Source of the DNA: Gautieria morchelliformis
Taxonomy: Eukaryota; Basidiomycota; Agaricomycetes; Gomphales; Gomphaceae
Direction: 5' to 3'
Length of the DNA: 64,000 nucleotides
NCBI GenBank assembly: GCA_015179125.1
Contig: WHVA01000167.1
Location: 146,975 to 210,974 of the forward strand
Both the position numbers and the translations under genes were made by a program. How positions within the stretch are numbered: position 1 is the first letter of the stretch; the number at the start of each line of letters is the position of its first letter. A model generated the notes under the pieces. It made no database searches, was not told the origin of the DNA, and saw nothing but the letters and a program-made list of their open reading frames with translations. Below are positions 42,166 to 53,961 of this stretch, one piece after another.

Positions 42166-43370
42166 ATGTCACGTCCACTCCAGCCCACACCCACGCGTCC
42201 ATTCCAGCCCACCACCACGTCACATGTGAGTATGCAGCCAATCCCATCCGCTGTCTTTTATAACACCCCTAGCACTCCGATCGCGTCACAAGCAGGTGGG
42301 ATTGAGGAAAGGCTCAGTTCCGCCCTTTTCTCTAACTCTACTAACGCGCCCCATCCACCGGCTGTCGCCCTCTCCCTCGTTACCTCGGTCACTGCACCCC
42401 TAGCACACCTGACGAGTCATCGAACACTGGGTTGGACGCATCAGGTGTGCTAGGGTCACAACCCATATCTTCACGCAAGGTGCGTGAAGCCTTTTCTTTG
42501 CATGACCTCGACCAACTCCTCCGCGCTGTGATCGAGGTCAACCCGTACATGGCACCACGGGCAAAGCTGGGTGAACACTGGAAAGAAGTGGCCAGGCGTG
42601 TGCAAGAGAGTGGGTCTTGCCTGAACCGTGAGCTGGACACACTCAAGAACAAAGTGGCATCCCTGCTCACTTGGGTGGAGGTGCGTCCTAGCATAATTAT
42701 TTTATATAAATTGCGCGCTGACTAGAAGAGAGTAGGGGGGAAAAAAGAAGACTCCCTGGTCTGCTCTTGGTAAAGAGTGGGAGCGCGATCCAGCACTGTT
42801 CACCTCGCTCTCAGGGAAGCTGGATGCCGTGCAGCATCTCAAGTTGGAGGCGAAAGGGACCAGGGAGGAGCAGAAGGAGTGTGAAAAACAGGTGAGTGAA
42901 GGACTTTGTTCATGATATTTATTGGCTACTAACTATCTAATCAATAGGTTCAGAACGCGGCGAAGGATGTGGGAGAGACTATGCGAGACGCCATGGTGAT
43001 ATGCCAGCGACCTAGGCAGAAGCGAGGACGCTCCCCATCTCCATCGGTTGGGATTTCTGAGAAGGAGAATGATGGCAGTCAATTGGCGAGCATATCTGGG
43101 ACAGATACACGTGAGAGCTTCGGACGGAAACGTTCCTGTGTGGGAGGGAGGCGGAGGACTGAAACTACACGACTGGTCGAGCTCCTGGAGGAAGCACATG
43201 CAGAGACACGCAAGATGCGCGAAGAGGACCGCAAGTTGCGTGAGGCGGAACGTGAGGAGGAGAGGAAGGCACGCCAGGCGCTCCTTGAGGAGACACGTCG
43301 TGCAAATGACCAGCAGGAGAGGACAAGCACAGCGCTCCTGGATATCTTGCGGCAGGGGCTCCTTAATTAG
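42166..43370 (+). pseudogene. PIF/Harbinger partner protein P2 (trihelix/Myb-like)
   Basis: It starts MSRPLQPTPTRPFQP. After a Ser/Thr/Pro-rich leader, in which one frame change lies near 42,400-42,430, comes the DNA-binding-like domain (KVREAFSLHDLDQLLRAV, LGEHWKEVARRVQESG). Then come an intron (from GTGCGT, about 42,681), a middle exon with TPWSALGKEWERDPALF and a second intron (GTGAGT...TAG, 42,891-42,948). The last exon has a basic RPRQKRGRSPSPS stretch, a long Glu/Arg coiled coil and the conserved end TALLDILRQGLLN. It converges on the transposase at 43,645-44,403, the normal two-gene layout of these elements. Confidence 0.75.
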
Positions 43371-43571
43371 TTTGAGATGTCTCACTTGCAAAGTATTGTT
43401 TTCTTGGACAAAATTGACAAATTATTTGTTTCTTGGCAAAAAAAAAGGTTTTCTTGAAAAAAAAAAAAATTAGTTTGAGATGTCTCACTTGCAAAGTATT
43501 GTTTTCTTGACAAATTTGACAAAATAATTTTTTCTTGACAAAAAAAAAGGTTTTCTTAAAAAAAAAAAAGA
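43366..43571. repeat. 103-base tandem duplication between convergent genes
   Basis: Two direct copies (43,366-43,468 and 43,469-43,571) begin ATTAGTTTGAGATGTCTCAC and end in long A runs. They lie between the 3' ends of the partner gene and the transposase gene. Confidence 0.85.
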
Positions 43572-43644
43572 CTTAAAAATTGTTTGTTGGCTCTACAAAC
43601 AGGGACAGGGGTGGCATACATGCATAAACTGCTAGAGAACATGA

Positions 43645-44403
43645 CTATTCATGGAAGTATTCTTGGAGGAAAGGGGGAGGACATGAATAACGAAGGGAAG
43701 TCTGATTCGGCTCCAAGCACGAATGTGCATTTGTGAGGAGAACACCAACGCGGTACATGGTGCCACACGCATTCCCCCATATCTTGTGCTTCCAAAAGGC
43801 ATGGAGGAACGGCCAATCTTGAAACACAAGGCCGAAGCCGTGCTCCACGGATATCCGTACCCCACCCATTGCCGTGTTCCATGCGTGTTGTTCTGGGGTA
43901 AGCGCATTCACGGTGGAATAGGGACTCATGATAAAGGGCTCACCCCATAAGCTGAATCACCATAAACCTGGAAATAACGATCCCCGGGTGCATCCCCTTC
44001 CTGTGACCCAGGCTGAATCGCATACTGCTCGAGATGCTGGAGCAGTGAGCTTTCCTTCAGGACTCCAGCATCGTTCTGTGGGGCCCTGTATGGGCCAGCT
44101 AGATGCACAATCAACCCGTTGGGGACGACAACCCCCTGAAACTTCATGCCATGACATTTCTTGTAACCGGTGTAGGCAAGCTCCTGATACATCCCTGGCC
44201 GGCACGTCTGCCGGATTGTGCAATCGATGAAGCCAAAGACGCTGCAACAGGGTGCTCCAAAATCGTAAAGGGCATTGGCGTACTCGCCAAGCTTCTCCGG
44301 GGACAAAAGCCCATGCCGGTCCCAGTCAAGGAGAAAGCCCCACCGGGCATTGATGAAAGAGGCCGTCTCGTTGGTGATTTGGGAGATAGTGGACTGAGGA
44401 CGG
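43645..44403 (-). pseudogene. PIF/Harbinger transposase H2, N-terminus lost
   Basis: Minus strand DDE_Tnp_4-type catalytic region. The first Asp is in GFIDCTIRQTCRPG (near 44,230) and the second in VYGDSAYG (near 43,950). The acidic third residue is in SVEHGFGLVFQDW (near 43,845). A frame change lies near 43,927. At 44,403 the gene meets the LTR of element E1, and no N-terminal part is recognised on the far side. It was probably paired with P2 as one transposon. Confidence 0.82.
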
Positions 44404-44697
44404 TGTAAGGGCAACCCTGGCTGGTCGTGGAGATCACACTACCACACAACTGACAAGGGGAAATCCAAAGTATGTACAAATGAACAGAGTATACAAGAGA
44501 GGGGATTCTCACCTGACAAGGGGAAATCCAAAGAGAAAAGTCTAAGGACCCCCAATGTCAGCGAGCCCATATTATACTACGATGCGCAGCCAGGGACAAC
44601 ACTTGGCACCCGCCATCAACCCTGCACCTCCCTGAGCACCCTGACCCTTGATCAACCCTTGATGCCACCTATTACGCGAGTCGCTTGATTTCCGACA
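44404..44697 (-). repeat. Element E1 3' LTR
   Basis: 294 bases, TGTAAGGGCAACC...TTTCCGACA. It contains two direct copies of TGACAAGGGGAAATCCAAAG. The pol reading frame runs into the LTR. Confidence 0.9.
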
Positions 44698-46235
44698 CTG
44701 TTCCGAGAGTGGAAGTCGGAAATTGGAGTGGAACTGGCAAGGCGAACAGAACTGGTGGAAGTTCTCCCAGAAGCGGAATCATTTCCGAAAGCGGAGGCGG
44801 AGATGGAATCGGAACCGGAAGCGGAGTCGGAAATGGAGTCGGAACTGGGTGTGGTGTCGGAACTGGAAATGGAAAACAGGGTGTCCCCCAACATCACCCC
44901 CCCTCTAGTGTGCTGCATCCTCGAAGCACGGGACACGAGGGATTGAAATGCCAGCGAGCGGATTCAGCAAGGGGCACCGGGATGTGTCCTATGGAACTCA
45001 CGGAGTTTGTCTGGAGCGGAAACATCTTGCTCCGGGACCCACGAATTCTCCTTGTACCCATACCCTTCCCATTTCACGAGGAATTGGAGTCGTCCTCGCA
45101 CAAACCGGCTGTCCAGGATCTGTTCCACCACATAGTGCTCTTCCCCATCTACAATTACTGGCGGAGGTGGCGGATGAGCCTTCAGACCTGTAATTGGGTC
45201 CTCAAGCATAGGGAGTAACTTCACCACGTTGAAGACGGGGTGGAGGCGGGACATGGACATCGGAAGTCAGAGGCAGTATGCATTCCATCCAACCCTCCGC
45301 GTCACTGTGAAGGGCCCAAGGTAGCAGTGGGCAAGCTTCTGCGAAGGGCGTGTGGTGCGGATGTCACTTGCATCTAGATACACCTTGTCTCCAACTTGGT
45401 ACTCCAGGGCAGGAACCCGGCGTTGGTTGTAGTACCTTGCCATGTCATCCTTGGCCTTCGCAAGGGCCGACTTGGCTTCTGAAAGGGTGGAGTCCATGCG
45501 GTCTCGGAACTCATTGACCGTCTCGAGTCGGGAGTCAGCCTGGCGTGGTTCGAAGCCCATCCGCAGGTGTCGTCCGGAGTCAAGCATGAAGGGAGTCTGT
45601 TGTGTGGCGGAATGGACATGGTTGTTGTATTGGAATTCCGCCAGTGGAAGTAACTCATCCCAGTCATCCTGCCTCTCATTGACAAAGAGGCGGAGATATT
45701 GCTCCAACTCCTGATTGACCCGTTCCATCTGTCCGTCACCCTGCAGATGGTATGCTGTGGTGGTAGCCAGCTTTATGCCGAGCAGGCAGTAGAGCTCCCA
45801 AGTCAGTTCCGCGACAAACTGCGGACCTCGGTCGGAAACAACTTGCTTCGGGAGCCCATGCAACTTCCAGACATGTGCAAGGAACAGGCGGGCCGCTCCG
45901 AGGGCTGTGATTGTCGTGTGCGTCGGAATGAAGTGGGACACCTTGCTTACCAAATCCACGACGTTCATGATCGCGTCGTAGCCATGAGACTCTGGGAGTT
46001 CAATGATGAAGTCAACACTGATGGTGTCCCAGCGGGATTCCGGAATCGGGAGTGGAACAAGTTCTCCGACAGGCGGATGTCGTTTTGCTTTGGTTCGGAG
46101 ACAAAGGTCACATGTCTTCACATACTGTCCAATGTAGCGGGACATCTGAGGCCACCAGTAATTCCGAGCCACTAACTCCAGCGTCTTCCACCTGCCAGCA
46201 TGCCCAGTGACCCGTGTGTCATGGTGCTGGGACAC
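44640..46235 (-). pseudogene. Element E1 integrase and chromodomain region
   Basis: It holds the zinc-binding CDLC, then VDFIIELPESHG and VSDRGPQFVAEL and the following Glu-containing segment. A chromodomain with VEQILDSRF and FLVKWEGYGYKENSW follows, then a Ser/Asp-rich tail that extends into the LTR. It has the same content as the E2 region at 58,942-60,492. Confidence 0.88.
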
Positions 46236-48733
46236 AATGCGGCAGTGGAGGTCCGCCCCACCTGGAACGTAGACCTTGCCTCTGAAGTGGAGCAGCCCAT
46301 CACGTTCCGACCATTCCGCTGCCCGTACATATCCCGGAGCATTTCCGCTTCCGCCCCAACTGCAGTCACTCCTTCTAGGGCGCAGATTGCAAAGAGACTT
46401 GGGCGGAGCAGTGTCATATCCGCATTGTCTCCACTTCCGCTTCCATGATCCGCACGGCGGGATAGGGCATCGGGCTTGCCCATGGTGCGGCCGGGGTGGT
46501 GGTGGAGCATGAAGTCAAACCAGGACAGGTGTAGGGACCACCGTGCTTGTTGTCGGTTCAAATTCTTAGACGTGCGGAAATACTCGAGGTTCTTGTGGTC
46601 TGTCCAGATCTCAAATGGGCATAGAGCACCCTCGAGGAAGTGTCGCCACTCCTCCAGCGCTCAGATGATTGCCAGCATCTCCTTGTCATGGATCTCATAG
46701 TTCCGCTCGACCGGACTAAGGCTCTTAGAGAAGAAGGCAATCGGATGCCACCCCCCACCATCTTCCAATGACTGTTGTGACAAGACCGCTCTGGTAGCTG
46801 TGTCGGAAGAATCTGCCTCGACTCGATAAGGGCGAGAGTCGTCGGGAAAGATCAGGACCGGGGCGGAAGTGATCAGCTCTTTGAGTTTGTCAAAGGAGGC
46901 CTGTTCCGGCTCTCCCCACCGCCATCCAACCTCCTTATTGGTGAGGTCGAAGAGGGCACGGGTGTGGCAGGAGAAGTCCTTGATAAACCGCCGGTAGAAA
47001 TTGACAAACCCAATGAAGGACTGGACCTCCTTCTTGTTCCGTGGCACAGGCCAATCCGATACACCGGAAACTTTGACTAGGTCCATTTCCACCTTTCCTT
47101 ATGACACAATCACCCCGAGATACTCTATCCGCGTCCGCTCAAATTCGCACTTTTCCGGCTTGAGACACAGGTTGTACTCCCAGAGCCATTCCAGCACCCT
47201 CCGCATGACTTCCCAATGTTCGGACATTGTTTTTGTGAAGATGAGGATGTCATCGAGGTAGACGCGGACAACCCCTTCTGCTATCATGTCACGGAAAATG
47301 TCATTCATCATCGTCTGGAACGTGGCAGGACTGTTGGTGAGGCCAAAGAACATGACCTGGGGCTCAAAGAGTCCTCGGTTGGTGCGGAATGCGGCCTTCC
47401 ACTCGTCTCCCTCCCAGATCCGGACATTATTGAAGCCCCAGCGGACATCCAGCTTAGTGAAGTACCTCGCCCCGCGGAGTTGTGTGATCAGTTTGGAAAT
47501 GAGTGGAATGGGGTACCGGTTCTTGATCGTGATCGCATTCAAGGCCCAGTAATCCTGCACAAGTCTGAGCGAGCCGTCCTTCTTCTTGATGAAGAACACC
47601 GGAGATGCCATGGGTGACTTGGAGGGGTGGATCCTCCCTGTACGGAGGTTTTCCGCAAGGAATGCATCGAGCTCTACCTGCTCCTTGGGTGAGAGCAGGT
47701 AGACTTTGCAGTTGGTGGGCTTTGACCCAGGCTCCAACTCGATGGCGTGGTCCCACAGCTTCGGTGGAGGCAGGGCATCAAACGACTCCTTGGAAAAGAC
47801 ATCCTCAAACTCCCGCAGGTAATCCGGAATTTCCGCCTCCACTCTATCATGCCTCTTAGAGGCTTCAGCAAGGTGTTGCGAAATATTTCCAGTGGCATGG
47901 ATGTGTTCCGCTTCCGGCGGAAGGTTTATGCACAGCAAGCGCTCCCCTCCCGCCAGAGTGTCTCCCAGGCCGAGTCGGATGACGTCGGAGTCAGAATCAG
48001 AATCTGGATTGGAAGTGGGATCCGGGTCAAATTCCGCTTCCGAGTCTTCTTCTGCAAGCAGTGGATGGGGGCCGGAACGACATGTCTGTATGAGCCGTTC
48101 GGTCTTCCGCTGCTCCTGGTGCTCCTTCCGCACTTCCGACCGGCACATGTGACACTTGGCTGGGCATCGACTCATCAGTACTTTCCGAGTCTGCCAATTG
48201 ATCTCCGGGTTGTGCTCCTGAAGCCAGGTAAACCCGAGGATGATGTCTTGCTTCCCCAGGCTGGTGACTGCAAAGGAAGTGCGCTCTGAGTGTCCATCGT
48301 AGCGGAGGATTGTGTCTACTATCTCTGTGATGGACCCTGCCTCATTGGGGCTTCCATCCACATTGAACACCGGGATTGCACGTTGCAACTTCCGCGTGGT
48401 CAGTCGGTTCCGTTCCACATAGTCCCGGTCTATAAACTGACCAGTGGCCCCGCAATCGACACGGGCGGGTCCGGATTTGACTTCCGCCGTATCTGTCGTC
48501 TGGATCTCCACCTTAATGACTAGTGACTTGGGGCCAGGGGTGGCAGCAACAACATAGCGCTTCGGAAGGCATCTCTCCCAAGGGCGGATGCGGGATGGAC
48601 GGGGTGTCAGATTTGGCTTTTGTGTGACTTTATCCAGTGGGTCTGTACGAAGTGAGGGGAGTGGGGGCTTTTCATTCTCTACTTCAAGACAGGCAAACCG
48701 GTTATGTACAGGCAGCAGGGGCACACATCTCAC
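46172..48733 (-). pseudogene. Element E1 protease, RT and RNase H region
   Basis: It holds an aspartic protease with RVDCGATGQFIDRDY (near 48,470), RT with [14 protein letters not shown] (near 47,230) and RNase H with FSKSLSPVERNYEIHDKE (near 46,700). Integrase follows. Confidence 0.88.
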
Positions 48734-50100
48734 CCGCTGCGCATCACAAAATCCGACGCATCCTCCGCTTCCGGTGGACCATGTTCTGCACTTTCGGAAA
48801 CTTCTTCCGCAGTGGGCACTCCGCTTATGTCCGCGAGTGCGAGGAACTCTGGAAGGAGCTCGAGTTTCTCCTCCATGGTCATAAGCCGGATGTCAAAGGC
48901 TTGGGGGCACTCATGAGCATAGTGGCCTGGTTGTCGGCATCGGAAGCAGGTGATAGTTCCGTGGCCTTTTCTGTGCATGCAGTCAACATCCATCGGGGCA
49001 GGGCCACTCTTCAAGGGAGGAGGGCTATGGTTCCTAATAGGAGCAGGGGGAGCAACCGTCGGAAATATTTTCCATGTGGGAATGAATGCACTTCCGGGTT
49101 TTGGCATAGGTGGAGTAGGACGAGTGGAACTGCGTGTCATGTTCCGGTTTGTCTCCACGAAGGCCTCATTCGCTTCCCTGTTCCGGGACACCCTCTGCGC
49201 AGCTTGGTACCACCCTTCTGGGTCATTGAAATCCGGAGCTCCATCCCCAAGCAGCGCGACTTGGTTCTGGAGTGTCGGATCAAGTCCTCGTCGGAATTTG
49301 ATTACGATCGTCTTGTCGTCGTCATACTCCGCAAGGTCGATGAGCTCCTGGAAGCGATCGATGTAGTCATCGACCGGATCCTTGGCCTGGTACCAGCTTG
49401 TCCCCTCAAGCTTCGTAAGGGCTGTGAGCTGCTCGTTTTTCGGGCAGAACTGGTCAGAAAATGTTTTCTCGAAGGCGTCCCAGTCCCGGAAGTAGTTCCC
49501 CTTGCCCTTTGCTTAATGTCGGATCACCTTGTTTGCAAAACGGGCTGCGCGGTCCGACTTGAAAAAGGACAATGCCCAGTGAATCCGAGCCTGGTCGTTC
49601 GGAAAGAGGTCTCCAACAATTGCAAAGTAGATGCTGCATGTGTTGAAGAATGCGCGTCCCTTCTCCCGATCTCCGTCAAAGTCTGCCGGAGTTGCGGGTT
49701 TGACCTTTGCTTTCGCGGACATCCTCTCTTCCGCTTCTTCCGCTTTTCCGAAATCCGGATTGTCCAGCATTTCATTTCCACCACTTTGTGGAATATCTAA
49801 CTTAGCCAAAATCGCTTGTAAGGCTGTTTCAATCGCGTCGGTCTTCATCCGGTTCCACGTCAATTCCTCCTCCATATTCCAAAGACGATCGTCCGGATCC
49901 ATGTCGGAAGGAGAAATGTGGGACGGGATTTCTGGGGTTGGGAGATCAATGTAAGAAGAGGGGCTGTCGTACGCTGTGTGTGCGGAAGAGGTTGCGATCT
50001 CCGAATCGCTGTCTCTGATTCCGAACGCACCTATGGCAAATGCAATGCGCAGTATGACCGCCGGTCCTCTAGGGGAGAGAGTTTTCTGCTGTAAGGGCAA
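48730..50100 (-). pseudogene. Element E1 gag region
   Basis: It has a retrotransposon gag domain with MDPDDRLWNMEEELTW (near 49,900), a Lys-rich linker and a zinc knuckle CFRCRQPGHYAHEC near 48,910-48,950. The start overlaps the right LTR border. Confidence 0.82.
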
Positions 50101-50385
50101 CCCTGGCTGGTTGTGGAGATCACACTACCACACAACTGACAAGGGGAAATCCAAAGTATGTACAAATGAACAGAGTATACAAGAGAGGGGATTCTCACCT
50201 GACAAGGGGAAATCCAAAGAGAAAAGAGTCTAAGGACCCCCAATGTCAGCGAGCCCATATTATACTACGCTGCGCAGCCAGGGACAACACTTGGCACCCG
50301 CCATCAACCCTGCACCTCCCTGACCACCCTGACCCTTGATAAACCCTTGATTCCACCTATTACGCGAGTCGCTTGATTTCCGACA
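50090..50385 (-). repeat. Element E1 5' LTR (shared)
   Basis: 296 bases, matching 44,404-44,697. It is followed at 50,386 by the pol tail of another E copy, so it is also the 3' LTR of that truncated neighbour. Confidence 0.9.
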
Positions 50386-50579
50386 CTGTTCCGAGAGTGG
50401 AAGTCGGAAATTGGAGTGGAACTGGCAAGGCAAATAGAACTGGTGGAAGTTCTCCCAGAAGCGGAATCATTTCCGAAAGCGGGGGCAGAGATGGAATCGG
50501 AACCGGAACCGGAGTCAGAAATGGAGTCAGAACTGGGTGTGGTGTCGGAACTGGAAATGGAAAACAGGGTGTCCCCTGA
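50386..50579 (-). repeat. Truncated E-family scrap next to E1
   Basis: It is the Ser/Asp-rich pol tail as in E1 and E2, joined directly to the LTR at 50,090-50,385, and it ends abruptly at 50,579. It implies a former tandem pair of E copies sharing an LTR. Confidence 0.85.
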
Positions 50580-51219
50580 CAGACAGTGGTACTTCGTGTA
50601 TAAGGACCACTGGTCCTCTGGGCTCCGCAGGCGTACACAAAGAAGTGAGATCGCCTCGAGGGCACTTGCGCAGCTCCCGGCGGCTGTGATGAGAGGTTTT
50701 GGGAGCTGCAAAAGATCTGCAAGGAGCTGAAGTTCCCCTGCTGTAAACCTAATGTGGTTTTTGTGAGTTTGTTCAAGTGTTCACGTGTAGTGTATACTCA
50801 CCTGAACCTCCAGATGCACTTGGCCTCACTCATCTGCCGGAGGTACTCCGGCGTTATCTGCTCGCCCCCCTCTTCTGGGTGTGGGACCACTTTGGGCAAA
50901 GAACTGCAGGCGACTGAGATGGAGAGTGTGTCGTCAGGGGTCAGGTCATTGGTCGGTTCAGCAGTTGTGGTGCCAGAGGGGTGAATTCCAGAGCCAGGAG
51001 TAGGTTGTTGCAGGAGGAGGAGGGGCACAACAGTGGCAAGAAGAGTCTTTCGCTGGTGGAGGTTGACAGGAGGCATAAGGAGAGCAGCGAGGATGGAGCA
51101 GCGTGTTCGGAATATATGGTCCTAAACACGCGTCAGTCATGTGCATCTAATAACTGTGGGAAAGATTATTTCCCTGGGCAGCAATATTATTGTACGATAA
51201 TCTCATATTATCGTACATA
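50580..51219. other. Unassigned, coding-like stretch
   Basis: Several short frames on both strands (for example plus 50,984-51,148 with LLQEEEGHNSGKK, and minus 51,129-50,941) have coding-like composition, but none can be placed. It could be the old target into which the E pair inserted. Confidence 0.3.
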
Positions 51220-51628
51220 ATATATACTACAAACTAATATACTCTATTGATCTTTCTTGATCAATCAACGCACTGCAGATATTAACCTAACTCAGGGTAA
51301 GTGAGTTAATATCCTACGTTTGTTGAGTTGGAAAACCAGAAAAGCCACGAGAATAGTGACATACTTGAACTGAGGAAGAGTTCAAGTGCAGAACTATCTT
51401 TTCACGTCTTGGGGATTATTGTTGTCTTTAATTCACTCAACCCGCGGTCCTAAGACTCTAGGTAGCTTTCCCCCTTAAAGTATCTGGACCCTTGGACGCC
51501 TATAAACATTCTTTGACCTCACAAAGTATTGCACAATCTAAGAACTACACGTGTTCAGTTAAATCTCTATTGCTACACTTCCTGTACCAATACTGATTCT
51601 GATTGTTCACCGGAGTATAATTTCTTAA
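51220..51628 (-). repeat. Family-C repeat, third copy
   Basis: 51,316-51,628 is the reverse complement of 1-143 plus 7446-7620, without element A. It therefore shows the empty site of element A. 51,220-51,315 shares GATATTAAC and TTAGTTTGTAATATATATT-like words with the LTR at 41,160-42,143. Confidence 0.8.
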
Positions 51629-51707
51629 TTGGGTTCTCTGTTAAAATAGTTTCGAAGCTTGCGTGTGCTTGTAAAGTCAAATCTCTGATTGAACTTTAGA
51701 ATTGTGT

Positions 51708-52004
51708 TTAACACCACAGTTTTACGTTTAGTTCAACGGGTTCCAAAACATGTTCCGCCTGTTCAAACCTTTCAGCGGCTTCTTCCAGGGTTTCACGTTC
51801 CGTATATTCATCCGACATTCCCGCTTTCGTCCATTCTAATCTTAGGTAGCTGTTTGCTCCGTTCCATAGCTGCTGGACGAGGTGGAACTTCGTTATATCA
51901 GGTAATCTCGTTGCTAGGGAGCATAGGTTCCATATGAACTCGCAGATAGACTTCTTTCCTTGGGAAGCCTCATAAAATTTCACCTGTAGTGCCTGGTTAG
52001 TCAT
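51708..52004 (-). pseudogene. Gypsy gag fragment, element C type
   Basis: Minus strand frame with KFYEASQGKKSICEFIWNL, RLPDITKFHLVQQLWNGA and ETLEEAAERFEQAEHV, the gag domain of fungal Ty3/Gypsy elements. It lies next to the family C repeat, and pol is absent. Confidence 0.75.
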
Positions 52005-52593
52005 ACCATCTTAGCACTAGGGTAACCAGCCGGGTTGCAGAAGCTAAGTAGGTATGTTTTGCAGAGAGGACCAGTACTATGGATAATATTACACATAATT
52101 CTTACTTAGCTGCAAAACATGACTGTGGGTGAGCTATGGACACCTGTCCTACCCGTCGGAACCACATCCAGTGTCTCGAGCCACGTCTCAACTGTTCACG
52201 TGACCATCTCCAGCAACGCCGCATCACATCAACCACTGTCGCCATCGTCGCACGCAGCGAGCTCAACCGGAAACTCTCCACGGCTCCAAGATTTCTGGAT
52301 TTTTTAGTGAGTTATGCCTCCTTAAACCTCCAGTATCAAACTCAACTTGCCCATTTGTAGTACAGTAAGTAAAGATCTCAAAAGTATGTATTTACATATC
52401 TACATGTTGCCATCTAACAATTTTTCTCATGCCTTACTCACAGGGAACGACAGCTTCTCCCAGACATTGAGCCCCATACTCAACGGCCATGCCCGCACAC
52501 CTCATGTTCCCGCTCGCGAGTGTCTCCGCAAGGACATGCCTGGACATCCCAGCAGTGCTTCATTGAGCCCGATGCTGCTGCTGCCTGCGTTGT
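52005..52593. other. No gene recognised
   Basis: Short open stretches on the plus strand (52,119-52,307 and 52,347-52,590) are separated by splice-like CAG/GT borders, but I cannot assign them. LTR-B4 cuts the last one at 52,593. Confidence 0.35.
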
Positions 52594-53514
52594 TGTTTTG
52601 GAACCCTTCAAGACTTTGGTGTTATTGCTAACGCCTCTGTCTATCAGAACGTGTCGTTTACACGACTAGTAGAATACCAGTTCAATGCAGCAGCACAACT
52701 CTGGAAATAATTTAATATTTGTACCTTGGTTGCAATCTGTGTAATAACTAGTCCAAGTTATTACAGATAGAAGGCAATGTGTTTCTTAGCTGCACTGAAC
52801 AATAAACTAAAAGAGTGTGTAGGTTCAAGGACACTATCGGGGTCCAAGAGTATTCCTTTTAATAAAGAGGGAATAGGCTCTGCAAGAGAGTTTGTAAGTG
52901 GATTGGGTCGACCAACGTCAATGCACTGCAATAACGAGAGAGTAATGTGAAGTGGCTTTCGCGCACAACTTGACTTGACTTGTGAAAGTCACTGAACAGG
53001 AAAATCAACTGAACAGCTCGTCTCGGGTATTGGAGTGCTAATTGACAAGAAAATCGATTGCCAACCTCACTCTGTAGAGTTTCACCCAGCATGTTAGGCT
53101 AAGTGGCTAAGCAGTAAAGCAACTACTTAACTAAGAATAGTTACTCTAAGTAAGAGTAGTATTCTAGTTCGGGTTAGGAACTTAGGTAAGATGTGCAAGT
53201 CACACAAGCTGTGTAGGATAGAAGATGGGTAGATTGATTGCTCAAAGGGCAGGCAAAGGGCCTCCTTTTATATTGTAATGTACAAGAGCTTAGTAAGCAG
53301 GTAGAACCTTCTATCTATTAATGGAATGGGGGAAGAAGCTTGTGGAAGAAACTGGCTGTTTCCAGGGGACTCTACCATGCTTCCTACCAATCAGAGCTTG
53401 ATTTGTCAGGAATGACTCACTGAAAGGGGTCATGTGCCATAGCACAGCTTGGCTGAGTCATGTACTCCTGACTCACCAAGGTGTGCCTGGATTGGTTGAG
53501 CCATTGAGGCTGTA
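52594..53514 (-). repeat. Family B LTR, truncated (copy B4)
   Basis: It starts TGTTTTGGAACCC as in B1-B3 and follows the B2 type through the TATA region (near 53,265) to CATTGAGGCTGTA near 53,514. There the similarity ends, so the other terminus is missing. It carries three TGASTCA words at about 53,410-53,475. Confidence 0.8.
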
Positions 53515-53961
53515 TCTCCAGATACTATCGGGTACCAGGAGTTTGAAAATTGCATAAAACTGCTTACTGCACCGGAATGCCAGTCTAGGCAGACCTGAAA
53601 AGTGGATGGATTATAAACTACAAATGTTATTTTGTTCTCTGTAAGGTGCTCTTAATTTTTAAGGGAGCCCTGCGTAGCAGAGGCCGCTGTACAGGACTTT
53701 GAACACGATGCCGTGCGATTTTGTCACAAACCGTCACATTCTGTCACCATTGGGTCACACATTGCTGTCTCTTTCGGCTAGGAGTGCCGTCACGGCACAC
53801 CATTAGAGTAGAGAGTATATGTTACCAATAATTATTAGGTCGGAATATTCTGGCATAGCTAAAAATTACTGACTCAGTGTGAGAATTTTCTATCTCAGAA
53901 TGTGTCCACTTGTATCCACCACACGCGTCCGCTCCAGGACTACATTAAGAACGCGACAACG
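53515..53961. other. Upstream region of partner ORF P3
   Basis: No gene is seen. GTCACAAACCGTCACATTCTGTCACC (53,727 on) is a triplet of GTCAC words. AGAGAGTATATGTT near 53,805 and TCCACTTGTATCCACCAC near 53,903 also occur upstream of P1 (20,172 and 20,277). They are probably part of the promoter or end of the Harbinger unit. Confidence 0.45.

Larger units (their letters stand above)
44404..50385 (-). mobile_element. Ty3/Gypsy chromovirus, element E1
   Basis: LTRs are at 44,404-44,697 and 50,090-50,385, differing at only a handful of positions. On the minus strand it holds gag (50,100-48,730), protease-RT-RNase H (48,733-46,172) and integrase with a chromodomain (46,235-44,640). It is fairly complete and young but carries some breaks. 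It is closely similar to E2. It lies against the Harbinger H2 gene on the left. Its right LTR is followed by another scrap of the same family, so a simple target duplication is not visible. Confidence 0.93.

Noticed and set aside
52008-52085. Resemblance to 5S rRNA (AGAAGCTAAG and CCAGTACTATGGAT), perhaps a 5S-derived SINE
   Set aside because: Spacing between the two matching words is about seven bases too long and the rest does not fold like 5S; single copy only.
53727-53770. Triplet of GTCAC words as a CRISPR-like array
   Set aside because: Only three short irregular units in a eukaryotic setting; more likely promoter or terminal repeats.
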